Shown: positions 1 through 10,661, counted from the stretch's first letter. The stretch: DNA of 64,000 nucleotides from Hyphomicrobium sp. NDB2Meth4 (GCF_900117445.1 NZ_FPEJ01000001.1:248001-312000); one strand, 5' to 3'. The notes: generated by a model not told the origin, from the letters alone. Translations and numbers: made by a program.

Positions 1-4
1 CGAC

Positions 5-799
5 ATGCCGCCCAGTGAGCAACAGCCGCCGCGATTGACGGCCGGTTTCGATGCAAACCTCGAATTCCCCTTCGCAGATCCGGCGTGGCAAGCGTTCTCC
101 CGGTCTTCGAACTGCACGGTTACGAGGTACCTGGACCTTGACGAGCTCACAACCGCACTCGCCGACCAGTTCTTCGGCTTCTCCTATCTTCCGTCCGCTA
201 ACTGCTTCTTCCTGCAGAAGGCACCCTACCTGGGTCTCGCCAGCGCGCTCACCTCGAAGACCAGACGCCCTGTCCAAAACTCTGTTTTCATCGTCAGCAA
301 AAAGAGCACCGCGACCAGCTGGCAAGAGTTGCAGGGCAAACGCCTCGGCTACATCAACACCTACTGCACGACGAGTTACTTCGCCCCCGCAATCCTGCTC
401 TCGCGCTCCGGCTACCGCCTCACGCAGTTCTTCGATGCGGTTCCCGTCGCTCCCTGGCAAGGCCAGATCGATGCGGTCGTTTCTGGCGCAATCGACGCCA
501 CGATGGTCTACGAGGATGTCTGGTTGTCGACGCCGTCGAACGCACAAAACACGAAGGTGATCGCCCGCATGGACGGTCTGCCGACACCGCCCGTCATCGT
601 GCACAACAACATCAATCCAGGAACGCGTGCCAGCTTGAAGGCGGCTCTGCTCGATATCAAGTGCGACAGCGGCCCCGAGCTGTATGCCGGCTTCACCGGT
701 TATCAGGACACTTCTATGCAGCAGTTCTTCGCCGATCTTTCCGCGCTGCCGGGCATCCAGACGCTGCGTAGCGTGTGCCGAAAAGAAGGGGGCCGATGA
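5..799 (+). CDS. PhnD-like periplasmic substrate-binding protein, possibly 5'-truncated
   Basis: Resembles the PhnD/phosphate-phosphonate ABC transporter binding-protein family. A first beta strand (RLTAGFD) near residue 10 is followed by a lobe with 'QGKRLGYINTYCTTSYFAPA' at about 113-132, the usual hinge and ligand-loop region of this fold, and then 'IDATMVYEDVW'. No signal peptide is visible. The reading frame is open to the window edge, so the real start and export signal probably lie upstream. No permease or ATPase gene follows, so the ligand cannot be assigned; family members bind phosphonates, phosphite and other oxyanions or act as orphan sensors. A strong hairpin overlaps the stop codon. 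Family membership is fairly secure; ligand and full length are not. Confidence 0.65.
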   Translation: MPPSEQQPPRLTAGFDANLEFPFADPAWQAFSRSSNCTVTRYLDLDELTTALADQFFGFSYLPSANCFFLQKAPYLGLASALTSKTRRPVQNSVFIVSKKSTATSWQELQGKRLGYINTYCTTSYFAPAILLSRSGYRLTQFFDAVPVAPWQGQIDAVVSGAIDATMVYEDVWLSTPSNAQNTKVIARMDGLPTPPVIVHNNINPGTRASLKAALLDIKCDSGPELYAGFTGYQDTSMQQFFADLSALPGIQTLRSVCRKEGGR

Positions 800-819
800 C
801 GGTATCCGACATCGGCCCC
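789..819 (+). terminator. stem-loop at the end of the PhnD-like gene
   Basis: A perfect 10-bp inverted repeat (GGGGCCGATG / CATCGGCCCC) with an 11-nt loop overlaps the stop codon of the upstream gene. No clear T-run follows, so it may be a weak terminator or an mRNA 3'-end stabiliser. Confidence 0.5.
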
Positions 820-1171
820 AAGTGCTCGCGGCCTAGAACCCTGGAGGAAGCGCTATAGCGGCGAGAAATCACACGATACACAGTCGGGACGGGGGAACGT
901 AAGCGAACGACACTCTCAAGATGAGAGCTGATGTTGCCTGTCTTTCCTCCACTATGCATTGAGAGCCATGCCGCTTTTTGCCGCTCAAACCGGGAAAAAT
1001 GTAAGCGCTTGCCTTCTACGTCCGCTGTTACGTTCTAGCATTACGCTCCGCCGCACCAGCGCTTGCCCTGCTTTTCGACACGTCTGGAAGCACGCCGGTG
1101 CAGGACGCGCGAAACCTTCTTGAGCCCCGCGAATCGCGGCATAGAGAAATGATCGCCGGGGGATCTAGCCA
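820..1171. other. intergenic region without a supported gene
   Basis: No open frame here has a plausible start, ribosome-binding site and protein-like composition. It presumably carries the promoter of the outer-membrane protein gene that follows, but I could not pick out a convincing -35/-10 pair. Confidence 0.5.
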
Positions 1172-2827
1172 ATGCGCCGTCAAGCCGCGTCGTTGCAGGG
1201 TCTTGCGTTCCTGATCGCCGCTTCGATGGCCGACCCAAGCAGCGCAGACGAGACCGCTCTCCGCTATGATTGGTCCGGTGCCTACATCGGCGCCAACCTC
1301 GGTGGCGCGCTGACGCTGACCGATATCGACGATCCGTTCGGCGCCTCGATCTATGGCGACACGGTGCGCTCTCCGGGCCCGTTGGCCGGCGGACAGATCG
1401 GCTACAACTGGCAAGTCGGCCGCGCGCTCCTCGGTCTGGAGGCAGATGCGAGCTGGGCCGACCTTTTCGGCACCGAAACCTGTTTTGCCTATTCTGGCTA
1501 CTACATCAGCGCGAACTGCCGCGCGATTATCGATGCGCTCGGAACACTCTCCGCCCGCGCCGGCTGGACAGTCGGCGATGACGCGACGCTTCTCTACGGC
1601 AAGGCAGGCGCCGCTTGGATGCACAGCGATGTCGATGCGACGACCAACAACAACGCCGGCTTCCCGTCGTCCGCAAGTGACCACATGCACTGGGGCTGGA
1701 TGCTGGGCGCCGGCATAGAGCGCGCGATCGGCGGCCGCTGGTCGATGAAAGCCGAATACGATTATCTCTCCTTCGCCGGCTCCGGCTTCGCCACTCCGGT
1801 CGGCTCGCTTCAGCCAACGCCGAACCCGACGCCCGCCAATCTCATCGCTGTGCCCTCCACCGCAACGGATGCCTCGGCTCAGATGCATCTCTTCAAGGTT
1901 GGACTGAACTACCGCCTGTACGAGCCGCACACCGCCACGCCGGCCGACGGCTGGCTTCCTGTCCGCGCGCCACAGCCTGTCACCAACACCGCACTCGAAG
2001 TTGGCGCCCGCTATGTCTACGGCTGGGGACGCTTTCAAAAGGATTTGGGTATCCAGGGCGAAGGCATCAGTTCGCTCGCATCACGCCTCACCTATTCCGA
2101 CATGAACACCAACGGCGCCGAGTTGTTCGCGCGCCTCGACCTGCCGAGCGGCCTCATGGTCAAAGGTTTCGTCGGCAAGGGCAATGGCAACGGTGGCCAT
2201 CTCAACGACGAAGATTGGGGTCTGCCCTTCGACGACTTCGTGCCTTACTCCAACACACTGTCCACGGTAGACGACCGCATCCGCTACGGCGTCATCGATG
2301 TCGGCTACGACATTTGGCGCACCGAGCAGTTCCGCTTTGCACCGTTTGTCGGCTACAGCATCTTCCACCAGTACATGCTCGGCCGTGGCTGCGACCAGAT
2401 CGCCAATCCGCACTCGGACTGCCCAACGCCGATTCCGGTCAGCACCGACGTCATCTCCGAGGACGACACCTGGCGCGCCCTGCGCCTTGGAATTTCTGCG
2501 GATATCGAGATCATTCCCGGCATCACGCTCTCTGCCGATGCGGCCTACCTCGGCTATGTCCATTTCTCCGGCGTGGACGACCACATCCTTCGCTCACTCG
2601 TCTCCCCGGAATCAGCCAACGGCAACGGCGCGCAACTCGAGCTGATGCTCAAATACGCGCTGACCGAACAGCTCAGCGTTGGTGTCGGCGGCCGCTACTG
2701 GACGATGTGGACGCGCGACGGCACCGTCAATTTCGGCGGAGAGGCGATCGTACCGATGCGCTATAGCGTCGAGCAAGCAGCTCTTCTTGTTCAGGGGTCG
2801 TATACCTTCAGCGTTCCAAGCGATTGA
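1172..2827 (+). CDS. two-part outer-membrane beta-barrel protein
   Basis: A 551-residue secreted protein with a signal peptide at about residues 1-25 (cleavage near SSADET). The first half (to about residue 249) is an opacity/Omp25-type eight-stranded barrel, with 'WSGAYIGANLGGAL' at its start, repeated G-aromatic strands and 'HLFKVGLNYRLY' as the usual final strand. Instead of ending there, as Omp25-type porins do, the chain continues for about 300 residues with a second set of barrel-like strands (LEVGARYVYGW, GVIDVGYDIW, FRFAPFVGYSIF, LSVGVGGRYWTMW, ALLVQGSYTFSV). I read this as a tandem-barrel or barrel-plus-barrel-like fusion at the cell surface. The first domain is secure by motif; the second is recognised only by its alternating pattern and resembles omptin-like/Protochlamydia outer-membrane domains from memory. 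Confidence 0.75.
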   Translation: MRRQAASLQGLAFLIAASMADPSSADETALRYDWSGAYIGANLGGALTLTDIDDPFGASIYGDTVRSPGPLAGGQIGYNWQVGRALLGLEADASWADLFGTETCFAYSGYYISANCRAIIDALGTLSARAGWTVGDDATLLYGKAGAAWMHSDVDATTNNNAGFPSSASDHMHWGWMLGAGIERAIGGRWSMKAEYDYLSFAGSGFATPVGSLQPTPNPTPANLIAVPSTATDASAQMHLFKVGLNYRLYEPHTATPADGWLPVRAPQPVTNTALEVGARYVYGWGRFQKDLGIQGEGISSLASRLTYSDMNTNGAELFARLDLPSGLMVKGFVGKGNGNGGHLNDEDWGLPFDDFVPYSNTLSTVDDRIRYGVIDVGYDIWRTEQFRFAPFVGYSIFHQYMLGRGCDQIANPHSDCPTPIPVSTDVISEDDTWRALRLGISADIEIIPGITLSADAAYLGYVHFSGVDDHILRSLVSPESANGNGAQLELMLKYALTEQLSVGVGGRYWTMWTRDGTVNFGGEAIVPMRYSVEQAALLVQGSYTFSVPSD

Positions 2828-2947
2828 GTTTGGTGCCGCCTCATAGTGTTGTTGCTGGCAGCTTTCTAGCCGTCGCATGCAACCGAAGTGATATTTTCAG
2901 TCGAGGCTTTCCATGATTGACCGCCACACGCATCACCGGAGAAATGC

Positions 2948-4204
2948 ATGGACAAGGTTTCGCGCCGCGACGTTCTCGTCAGCACTGCGGCAGGTGGCTT
3001 GATGACAGCCGCGACCCACGCCCACGCCGCCACGTTCGGCAACCCCGATTTACCGCCTCAAGGCGCGATCAACACCGAGGGCAACCCCTCGAGCACGACC
3101 ATCATCGGTCCCAACAATCCGGCGATTTCCGGCCAGTTCCCCGCCGCACTCTCTCCCCCTCCAACCGACGTCGGCTCACTGCCGATGTTCTGGGCCTCGT
3201 TCAACAACGCACCGCGCCGCATTCAAAATGGCGGATGGGCGCGTCAGGTCACGCAGGCTGATTTCCAGATCTCCGAAGAGATCGCTGGCGTAAATATGCG
3301 CCTGACGCGCGGCGGCATACGCGAGTTGCACTGGCACGTATTTGCCGAATGGGCGTTCGTCACCAAGGGCACCTGCCGCATCACCACCATCGATCAGGAC
3401 GGCCGCGCCAACGTCGAGGACGTGCACCAGGGCGGCCTTTGGTACTTCCCCGCCGGCTTGCCGCACTCGTTGCAGGGCATCGGCGAGGACGGCTGCGAGT
3501 TCATCCTCTGCTTCGACAACGGCCATGCTTCGGAATACGACACGCTGCTCGTCAACGAATGGATGGCACACACACCGCCTGAAGTGCTCGCCATGAACTT
3601 CGCAGTGCCGGTCGAGAGCTTCAAGAATATCCCGCTGCACGATCTCTACATCTTCCAGGGCAAGGTGCCTGGCCCTCTCTCCGAAGATCAGCAGCAGGCT
3701 CAAGGAGACGCCGGCCCGCCGACGTTGCGCTCCAGCTACCCGCTCAGCGAAGCAGCCCCCGCAAAGAAAACACGCGGCGGCGAAGTCCGCATCGCCGACT
3801 CCAGCAACTTCCCCGCGTCCAAGACAATTGCCGCCGCGCTTGTGCGCATCCACCCCAAGGGCATGCGCGAGATGCACTGGCATCCGAACGCGGACGAATG
3901 GCTTTACATCATCGAGGGCGAGGGCGAGCTCACCGTGTTCGAGACCGGCCCGAAGGTGGTGACGCAGAACTTTAACGCCGGCGACATCGGCTACGTGAAG
4001 CGCTCGCAGGGACATTACCTGCGCAACACCGGCCTCACCGACATGGTCTATCTCGAAGTCTTCCGCAGCTCATACTTCTCAGACGTATCGCTGTCCGACT
4101 GGCTCGCCCACACGCCGCCCGCAATGGTGGCTCAAACACTCAACGTGGACGTGGAAACGATCGAGCGCTTCCCCAAAAACAAGCCGGTCATTCTTCCCAT
4201 CTAG
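2948..4204 (+). CDS. oxalate decarboxylase-family bicupin, Tat-exported
   Basis: Has two cupin domains in 418 residues behind a twin-arginine signal (SRRDVLVSTAAGG...HAHA, about 1-27). Cupin 1 carries the metal set H128, H130, E134 and H173; cupin 2 carries H310, H312, E317 and H356, the pattern of Mn-dependent oxalate decarboxylases. The active-site lid of Bacillus OxdC (SENST) corresponds here to SEYDT, keeping the glutamate (E196) needed for decarboxylation rather than oxidation. The predicted reaction is oxalate to formate plus CO2 in the periplasm; the substrate is inferred. The neighbouring genes are unrelated. It could be another bicupin of the family with a different acid substrate. 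Confidence 0.85.
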   Translation: MDKVSRRDVLVSTAAGGLMTAATHAHAATFGNPDLPPQGAINTEGNPSSTTIIGPNNPAISGQFPAALSPPPTDVGSLPMFWASFNNAPRRIQNGGWARQVTQADFQISEEIAGVNMRLTRGGIRELHWHVFAEWAFVTKGTCRITTIDQDGRANVEDVHQGGLWYFPAGLPHSLQGIGEDGCEFILCFDNGHASEYDTLLVNEWMAHTPPEVLAMNFAVPVESFKNIPLHDLYIFQGKVPGPLSEDQQQAQGDAGPPTLRSSYPLSEAAPAKKTRGGEVRIADSSNFPASKTIAAALVRIHPKGMREMHWHPNADEWLYIIEGEGELTVFETGPKVVTQNFNAGDIGYVKRSQGHYLRNTGLTDMVYLEVFRSSYFSDVSLSDWLAHTPPAMVAQTLNVDVETIERFPKNKPVILPI

Positions 4205-4214
4205 GCCGGATCGC

Positions 4215-5054
4215 TCAGGCGAGTATGCGCCGACCGGCATCCTGGTCGGCGATGCTGCTGAAAAAGACCAGCGACGATCTGGGCTCCGACTTTGCCCGGT
4301 ACATCGCCACGTCGGCGTGCCGCAGCACTTTCTCGACCGTATCCCCATCCTTGGGGAACAGCGCGGCTCCGATGGCAACGCCGATCTCATGCGTCACGCC
4401 CCCGGCGTGCACGTCTCCGCCGAGCGCCGCGATGTATCGCTCGCCGATCTCTCTCGCGCTTTTCTCGTCGACATTGCGCGATAGAACGGCGAACTCATCT
4501 CCGCCCAGACGTGCGAATACGTCGTTGTTGCGGGCGACGCGCCTGAACCGTCCGACGACAGCCTGCAGCACCTCATCGCCCACGGCATGCCCGTAGCGAT
4601 CGTTGACGTGCTTGAAACCGTTGAGGTCGAGCAAAAACACCGCATGCGCGCGCCCGTCCTGCGGCGGCACCTGCGTCGCAACTTCCAATGCTTCGAGCAG
4701 AACGCGTCTGTTGGGCAGGCTCGTCAGCGGATCCTGCATCGCCAGCCGACGCAAGAGGCGCATCTCCGTCGCCAGCACTTCTGGGCTGACTTCGCTGCGG
4801 TTGTATTCGTTCATCCGCCGCGTGATGAACACGAAGACGCAAAACGCACCAATGCCGCCAAGCAGCACAGCCTCCGCGGGCGATATCTCTCGTCGTGGCG
4901 AGGCGAGCGCAGCGAGAAATCCGAAAATGTCATACTGCTGCGCCATCAGCACGCAGAACAGCATGATCGCCGTCAGAAGCACGAAGTCGCGCAGGCTCGA
5001 CCACGGATGCTCGAGAATGGCCGCGATGAGTGCTCTCGGGCCTGTCGATTTCAC
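4215..5054 (-). CDS. membrane-bound diguanylate cyclase (GGDEF)
   Basis: A 279-residue protein that makes cyclic di-GMP from two GTP. Two transmembrane segments lie near residues 20-50 and 63-82, followed by a complete GGDEF domain ('DPLTSLPNRR', 'GFKHVNDRYGHAVGDE', 'RLGGDEFAVL', 'ADVAMYRAKS'). The signature GGDEF is intact and is preceded at the correct distance by RNND, the RxxD inhibitory site, so product feedback is expected. There is no EAL domain and no known sensor domain apart from the short membrane part. It is convergent with the bicupin gene, 10 nt away. Confidence 0.9.
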   Translation of the reverse strand: MKSTGPRALIAAILEHPWSSLRDFVLLTAIMLFCVLMAQQYDIFGFLAALASPRREISPAEAVLLGGIGAFCVFVFITRRMNEYNRSEVSPEVLATEMRLLRRLAMQDPLTSLPNRRVLLEALEVATQVPPQDGRAHAVFLLDLNGFKHVNDRYGHAVGDEVLQAVVGRFRRVARNNDVFARLGGDEFAVLSRNVDEKSAREIGERYIAALGGDVHAGGVTHEIGVAIGAALFPKDGDTVEKVLRHADVAMYRAKSEPRSSLVFFSSIADQDAGRRILA

Positions 5055-5147
5055 TGCGCATTCCCCTGGAAGATAGTCGATTGCAGACTATCTCCCCCCG
5101 GCCTTCCGAACCGTTAAATCAGCACGCTTTGCACCGGGCCGCCGAAG

Positions 5148-5888
5148 CTAGTGCACCGACGCTGCCCGCCAGCCCGCGGCAATGGCATCGGCCTCGCTGC
5201 AGAACCAGCGCTCTCCCTTTTCGACCTCGATTTTTACCTGCGTGTAACGCGGACTCCACGGCACATAGTAGATGTACCCGTGCGAGGAGATGTTGCCTTT
5301 GATCGCGCAGCCGTTGGGCGCAGCATACTCCGCACCCGCCCAACGCTTCTCGCGAAAGATCCACGCTGGCTCCGCGTCTCCTGTCCAGATCCCGGCGCGC
5401 GCCGCACGCGCCTCGGCTTCCTCGCGCACGTAGCTCTTCGAATACTTCACGAACGCCCAGGCATAGCCTTCGCGCACCATCTGCGCGTTGATGTCGGCGC
5501 CATCGACGAAGCAGATGCCGAGCATGCGCCCATACTTGTCGTCGCCCTGGCTCTCGCACATGACGCTCCGGTCATCGACAAGTTCGCGCAAGGCGTCAGC
5601 TGCCGCCGCGCCACAATTCCACGTGCCGAAGAAGCGGCGTCCACACGTCTGCCCGTGCTCGGGCGCGTCGATCCCTTCGAGCCGTATCCTGCGGCCGGAG
5701 ATCTCGATGGTGTCGCCGTCGATCACACGCGCCGTGCCGCTGATAGCTCTGTCGTTGGCGCCAAAATCATGCGCCGGCCTGGCCTCGATCTCACGCGCAG
5801 GCACCGCGGCCAGAAGAACAATCGCAACACCACCGACCAGCGCAGACGCCACCGACCGGCGGGTAATCCAATACTTCACATCACGCAT
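5148..5888 (-). CDS. secreted thermonuclease-like (SNase) protein
   Basis: A staphylococcal-nuclease fold protein of about 246 residues with an N-terminal hydrophobic signal or anchor ('SVASALVGGVAIVLLAAVPA'). The catalytic motifs are all present: 'VIDGDTIEI' (metal Asp), 'RIRLEGIDAPE' (Arg, Asp and Glu) and 'KYGRMLG' (second Arg). About 80 residues follow the nuclease domain, with several Cys and aromatic residues that I do not recognise. I chose the ATG followed by RDVKYW, just ahead of the signal peptide; an ATG directly upstream is equally possible, and the longer open frame before it has poor composition. Predicted to cut DNA or RNA outside the cytoplasm. Confidence 0.8.
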   Translation of the reverse strand: MRDVKYWITRRSVASALVGGVAIVLLAAVPAREIEARPAHDFGANDRAISGTARVIDGDTIEISGRRIRLEGIDAPEHGQTCGRRFFGTWNCGAAAADALRELVDDRSVMCESQGDDKYGRMLGICFVDGADINAQMVREGYAWAFVKYSKSYVREEAEARAARAGIWTGDAEPAWIFREKRWAGAEYAAPNGCAIKGNISSHGYIYYVPWSPRYTQVKIEVEKGERWFCSEADAIAAGWRAASVH

Positions 5889-6000
5889 CATGACGTGAGG
5901 TATGGCTGAGTCGCGTGGCCACCCGTCGGCTAAATCATGGAGCCGCCATACAACCGTACACAGGCAAAGCGACGTGCATTCGCGCGCACACAAACGACAA

Positions 6001-6027
6001 GGCCGGCGCACAAAAGCGGCACCGGCC
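6001..6027 (-). terminator. possible terminator of infA
   Basis: GGCCGG and CCGGCC pair across a 15-nt loop just past the infA stop on its coding strand, followed by a mildly T-rich stretch. The loop is long and the T-run poor, so this is tentative. Confidence 0.35.
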
Positions 6028-6067
6028 CACAGTCGTCAGATTCTGTCTTTAGTCGCGCCGCCCGCGA

Positions 6068-6352
6068 TTAGCGGCGACGGAAGTTGCCCGGCCCACCGGG
6101 GCGCTGCGACGGCGGAGGACCGCCCGCGCGCACGTCCTTGTGGCGGAAGTTGATGCGCCCCTTGGTAAGGTCGTACGGCGTCATCTCGATGGTGACGCGG
6201 TCGCCAGCAAGGATGCGGATGCGGTTCTTCTTCATGCGGCCGGACGTATAGGCGATGACCTCGTGTCCGTTGTCGAGTTTGACGCGGCAGCGTGCATCAG
6301 GAAGCACCTCTTCCACCACGCCCTCAAACTCGAGCATTTCTTCTTTCGCCAT
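6068..6352 (-). CDS. infA: translation initiation factor IF-1
   Basis: An OB-fold S1-type protein binding the ribosomal A site during initiation. The core '[18 protein letters not shown]...[19 protein letters not shown]...[18 protein letters not shown]' matches IF-1 throughout. The start is the ATG of MAKEE; a longer upstream reading frame (Cys- and Trp-containing) is not IF-1-like. At 94 residues it is about 20 longer than the common 72-residue form, because of a Gly/Pro/Arg tail ([20 protein letters not shown]) that may touch rRNA. Confidence 0.96.
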   Translation of the reverse strand: MAKEEMLEFEGVVEEVLPDARCRVKLDNGHEVIAYTSGRMKKNRIRILAGDRVTIEMTPYDLTKGRINFRHKDVRAGGPPPSQRPGGPGNFRRR

Positions 6353-6414
6353 CAGCTTCCTTAGCTTGCACCAACACGGGTCGCCGCGTTGATCGTCCAT
6401 GCCAAAATAAGGGA

Positions 6415-6438
6415 GGGGAGCAGACGCGCCTGCTCCCC
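6415..6438 (-). terminator. rho-independent terminator of cspA
   Basis: A perfect 9-bp stem (GGGGAGCAG / CTGCTCCCC) with a 6-nt loop lies just past the cold-shock gene. On the minus strand it is followed by TCCCTTATTTTGG, a moderately T-rich tract. Confidence 0.75.
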
Positions 6439-6466
6439 TTAAGGCGGATTGAAGTCCGCGATTCTT

Positions 6467-6673
6467 TTAGAGCGGGCGCAGGTTGACTGCAGCGATCTTG
6501 CCGTTACGGCCCGTCTCGGTCTCGTAGGAAATCTTCTGACCCTCGCGAAGCGTTGAGAGACCAGCGCGCTCAACTGCCGAGATGTGCACAAATACGTCGT
6601 TGCCGCCTTCATCCGGCTGGATGAAGCCATAGCCCTTCTGGCCGTTGAACCACTTCACAGTGCCGTTTGCCAT
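6467..6673 (-). CDS. cspA: cold-shock protein, CspA family
   Basis: A 68-residue single cold-shock domain that binds single-stranded RNA and DNA and melts RNA structure. RNP1 (KGYGFIQPDEG) and RNP2 (DVFVHISAVE) are both intact. The start is the ATG of MANGTVKWF, with GGAGAG six nt upstream; the in-frame ATG a few codons earlier lacks this. The gene is preceded by more than 400 nt without genes, leaving room for the long leader typical of cold-shock genes, though I could not identify a defined leader structure. Confidence 0.95.
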   Translation of the reverse strand: MANGTVKWFNGQKGYGFIQPDEGGNDVFVHISAVERAGLSTLREGQKISYETETGRNGKIAAVNLRPL

Positions 6674-7109
6674 CAAGTCTCTCCAAAGCAATTAGGCAAT
6701 CCCCTCCAGCGGATGCCAGAGGACATCAAATCGCGCGATGGAGCCGTCCAGTGTCGACGCACAAAGCGCCGTCGTAGAGTAAACCAAGGCGTGTTCGATC
6801 GGCCCTATATGGACCGACCTATTGCGAAAGGCAAGGCGACGATACTATTCGATACGCCCCCCTAATGCCTATGTCGAGATAAGCGAAATATGTCGATAAA
6901 GGCCCATGATTCTCAAGACTTGCCACCACATCCTGAAGACCCTTTCTCATCTGTGGGGCCCCTCTGGCCCTTCCCAGATCGCGGCAAATTTACGGCGTGT
7001 TGGCCCCGCAAGTCGCACAAAATACCCCCCGGACGGCCCCGGCCGGGAAAAAATTGGGTGCCAGGCCGGGACGGCCTGACACCCTCGATAAGCCAATTCG
7101 GACCGCCGG
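6674..7109. other. intergenic region upstream of cspA
   Basis: It holds the presumed cspA promoter and leader and, at its far end, the terminator of the M15-like peptidase gene (listed separately). Short open frames on both strands lack ribosome-binding sites and domain-like composition, and I support none of them. Confidence 0.5.
7050..7084 (-). terminator. rho-independent terminator of the M15-like peptidase gene
   Basis: GGGTG-CAGGCC pairs with GGCCTG-CACCC (one mismatch) around a 5-nt loop. On the minus strand it is followed at once by AATTTTTTCCC, a good T-run. Confidence 0.85.
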
Positions 7110-7787
7110 TTAGCGGTAGATGGCAGCGTATCCGTTCGAGTAGCGGCCAGTCCCCGAGGAGCCACCCGAGTAGCCCGACGAGCGGTAGCCACGCTCGTAG
7201 GACACCTGCTCGTAGCGGCGCGAACGCCCGTAGGAGCGAGGTTCATCGTACGAACGCGAGTAGCTCGCATTGTAGCGGCGCCCGCCGCCACTGCTCCGGC
7301 TCGCGTATTTCCGCTGACCAGCCAGCGAAACGAAGTGCTGACCGATGTCGATATGGATATGGCTCATGTCCGGATAGGTCATGGTGCCACCAGTCTTGTG
7401 GTTCGCGACCAGCCACTTGATGATCGCGCCTTTCCGGCTGCCCGCATCGAAATCGACAGCGTTGCCGCTGGCGTGACGCGAGATGCGTCCTGAGCCGGCG
7501 ATGCGCGCACCCGGACGGCACGTCGAAATCACCCTCACTGGACCGAACCGCGCCTCGATCTTGTCGAGCAGGTCGTGCGCCGCCTTCGTCAGGCATTTGC
7601 GCGGCGCGCCCTTGTCGTCCGCCACGCGCTTTACGTTTTTCGCTTCGGGGCGCCCCCAGTTCGGCGCCTGTGCAGGTTCACCGTAGGTCCGGCCGTCGAA
7701 GCCAAAGTAGGGCTTTGCGGCGTATGCGGATGTAGCAGAGAAGACGAGCGCAACGCCGATCGCTGCGGTTGAGAGCCGCTTGATCAT
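7110..7787 (-). CDS. YcbK/M15-like cell-wall peptidase family protein, secreted
   Basis: A 225-residue protein with a signal peptide (MIKRLSTAAIGVALVFSATS to AYAA). The central domain has the zinc-peptidase pattern of the M15/DUF882 group: 'SRHASGNAVDFDAGS' (HxxxxxxD) and 'DMSHIHIDIG' (HxH). Family members trim peptidoglycan side chains; this activity is inferred. The tail (about residues 165-225) is rich in Ser, Tyr, Arg and Gly and looks disordered. The ATG chosen has AGGAG five nt upstream; a GTG two codons earlier is too close to that site. Confidence 0.8.
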   Translation of the reverse strand: MIKRLSTAAIGVALVFSATSAYAAKPYFGFDGRTYGEPAQAPNWGRPEAKNVKRVADDKGAPRKCLTKAAHDLLDKIEARFGPVRVISTCRPGARIAGSGRISRHASGNAVDFDAGSRKGAIIKWLVANHKTGGTMTYPDMSHIHIDIGQHFVSLAGQRKYASRSSGGGRRYNASYSRSYDEPRSYGRSRRYEQVSYERGYRSSGYSGGSSGTGRYSNGYAAIYR

Positions 7788-8132
7788 GATCACTCCTGAA
7801 TCTGTTCGGTAGAGTTACTCGGGGCGGCTCGTTCCTGGAGCACGTTCCCCATTCCCACTCGCAGCTCGCTCAGCACTGCCGGCCGCATACGCCAGCCAAC
7901 AGGTGATCGAGCCTGCGCGCTCCCCGGATAGCCCGCTGTCCTTCGGGCCCTATCCTTGCCGTCCCCTCAGAGATCGGCCGCCGGGTTGGCCGGCAGTGTG
8001 CCACATCGTGTGGTGAGAATACGGCAGGGTTAATGCACTGCGTCGATGCGCCGTACGCGTCCTAAAAATGCAACGAGGCGCCGACATTTTGCGTCGGCGC
8101 CTCATCAAAAGACTTGCCTGTTGCGCTGCTGC
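7788..8132. other. intergenic region with a terminator, no gene
   Basis: Apart from the hairpin that ends the BA14K gene, I see only GC-rich non-coding sequence and the presumed promoter of the M15-like peptidase gene. Confidence 0.5.
8075..8103 (-). terminator. rho-independent terminator of the BA14K-family gene
   Basis: A perfect 11-bp stem (GAGGCGCCGAC / GTCGGCGCCTC) with a 7-nt loop. On the minus strand the continuation GTTGCATTTTTAGG supplies the T-run. Confidence 0.8.
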
Positions 8133-8477
8133 TTATCGCAGATACGGGCAAACGCGCTCTTCGCCGTAGCGGTTGATGTACGTGCCCGTGCGGTATGAGA
8201 ATTCAGGGAAGTCGCGCGCGCAGCGGCGCATGTCGCGATCGTCCGCGCGCCCCTCGCGCACGGCAGCGGCAATGAGCGCGCCACCGACGATGCCGCCGAT
8301 CAGCGCGCCGACGCCCCAACCCGGCCCACGAGGTCCGTGCACCTGCGTTACAACACCGTCGGCATTTGTGATCGCCGGCTTCGCCATCGGCACAGCCTGC
8401 GCCGCGGCGAGCGGCAGCGTCGGCACGAGCAGGCTGGCGCAAACGATGGCAGCGATGCCCGATCTCACCATCTTCAT
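8133..8477 (-). CDS. BA14K-family secreted protein
   Basis: A 114-residue protein with a signal peptide (to about residue 26, ...LPLAAAQA), a Gly/Ala-rich hydrophobic stretch (GVGALIGGIVGGALIAAAV) and a C-terminal motif 'RCARDFPEFSYRTGTYINRYGEERVCPYLR'-like in its parts: the Cys-x-FxS/Y-RTGTY-x-G-x-CP pattern of the BA14K proteins of Brucella and other Rhizobiales. Known members are envelope-associated and immunoreactive, with lectin-like activity reported for Brucella. The start is fixed by AGAAGGAG eight nt before the ATG of MKMVRSG. Confidence 0.8.
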   Translation of the reverse strand: MKMVRSGIAAIVCASLLVPTLPLAAAQAVPMAKPAITNADGVVTQVHGPRGPGWGVGALIGGIVGGALIAAAVREGRADDRDMRRCARDFPEFSYRTGTYINRYGEERVCPYLR

Positions 8478-8659
8478 TGAAATGCTCCTTCTGAGATCAC
8501 AGCGCGCCGCATGACGGCGCTCGAACTGCGCAATATTCTGGCGCGCACGCATGGCAAGCCGGCGGCAACCGAGCGGCGCTCTTGTGTCAAAGCAACGTTT
8601 CCGGCGAGAAGTTCCGTCGCAGCTCTAGGACTGATGCGGTCGGCGGCTGCCAGTTGCGC

Positions 8660-10462
<1,803 letters not shown>

Positions 10463-10661
10463 GGCGCGCTTGATATCATCGACCTCACGGCCCTGAAAGG
10501 GCATCTGCAGCCCGCACACAGCGCTCTATGCCGCAATGCCTCCGGCACTTGCTCCAGACGCTCACACTCGGTCCTGGCGCCGTCTCGACTGCCTCCCCAT
10601 ACCCCCCAGCCACTTCCGGCAAATGAGCCGCACGCCCCGGGCCCGCGTCGCCCTTCCGCAA

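Noticed and set aside
1028-2038. 336-codon open frame on the minus strand opposite the outer-membrane protein
   Set aside because: Composition (Arg/Ala/Gly-rich, no domain, no ribosome-binding site) is what high-GC antisense frames produce; the plus-strand protein has a signal peptide and barrel motifs.
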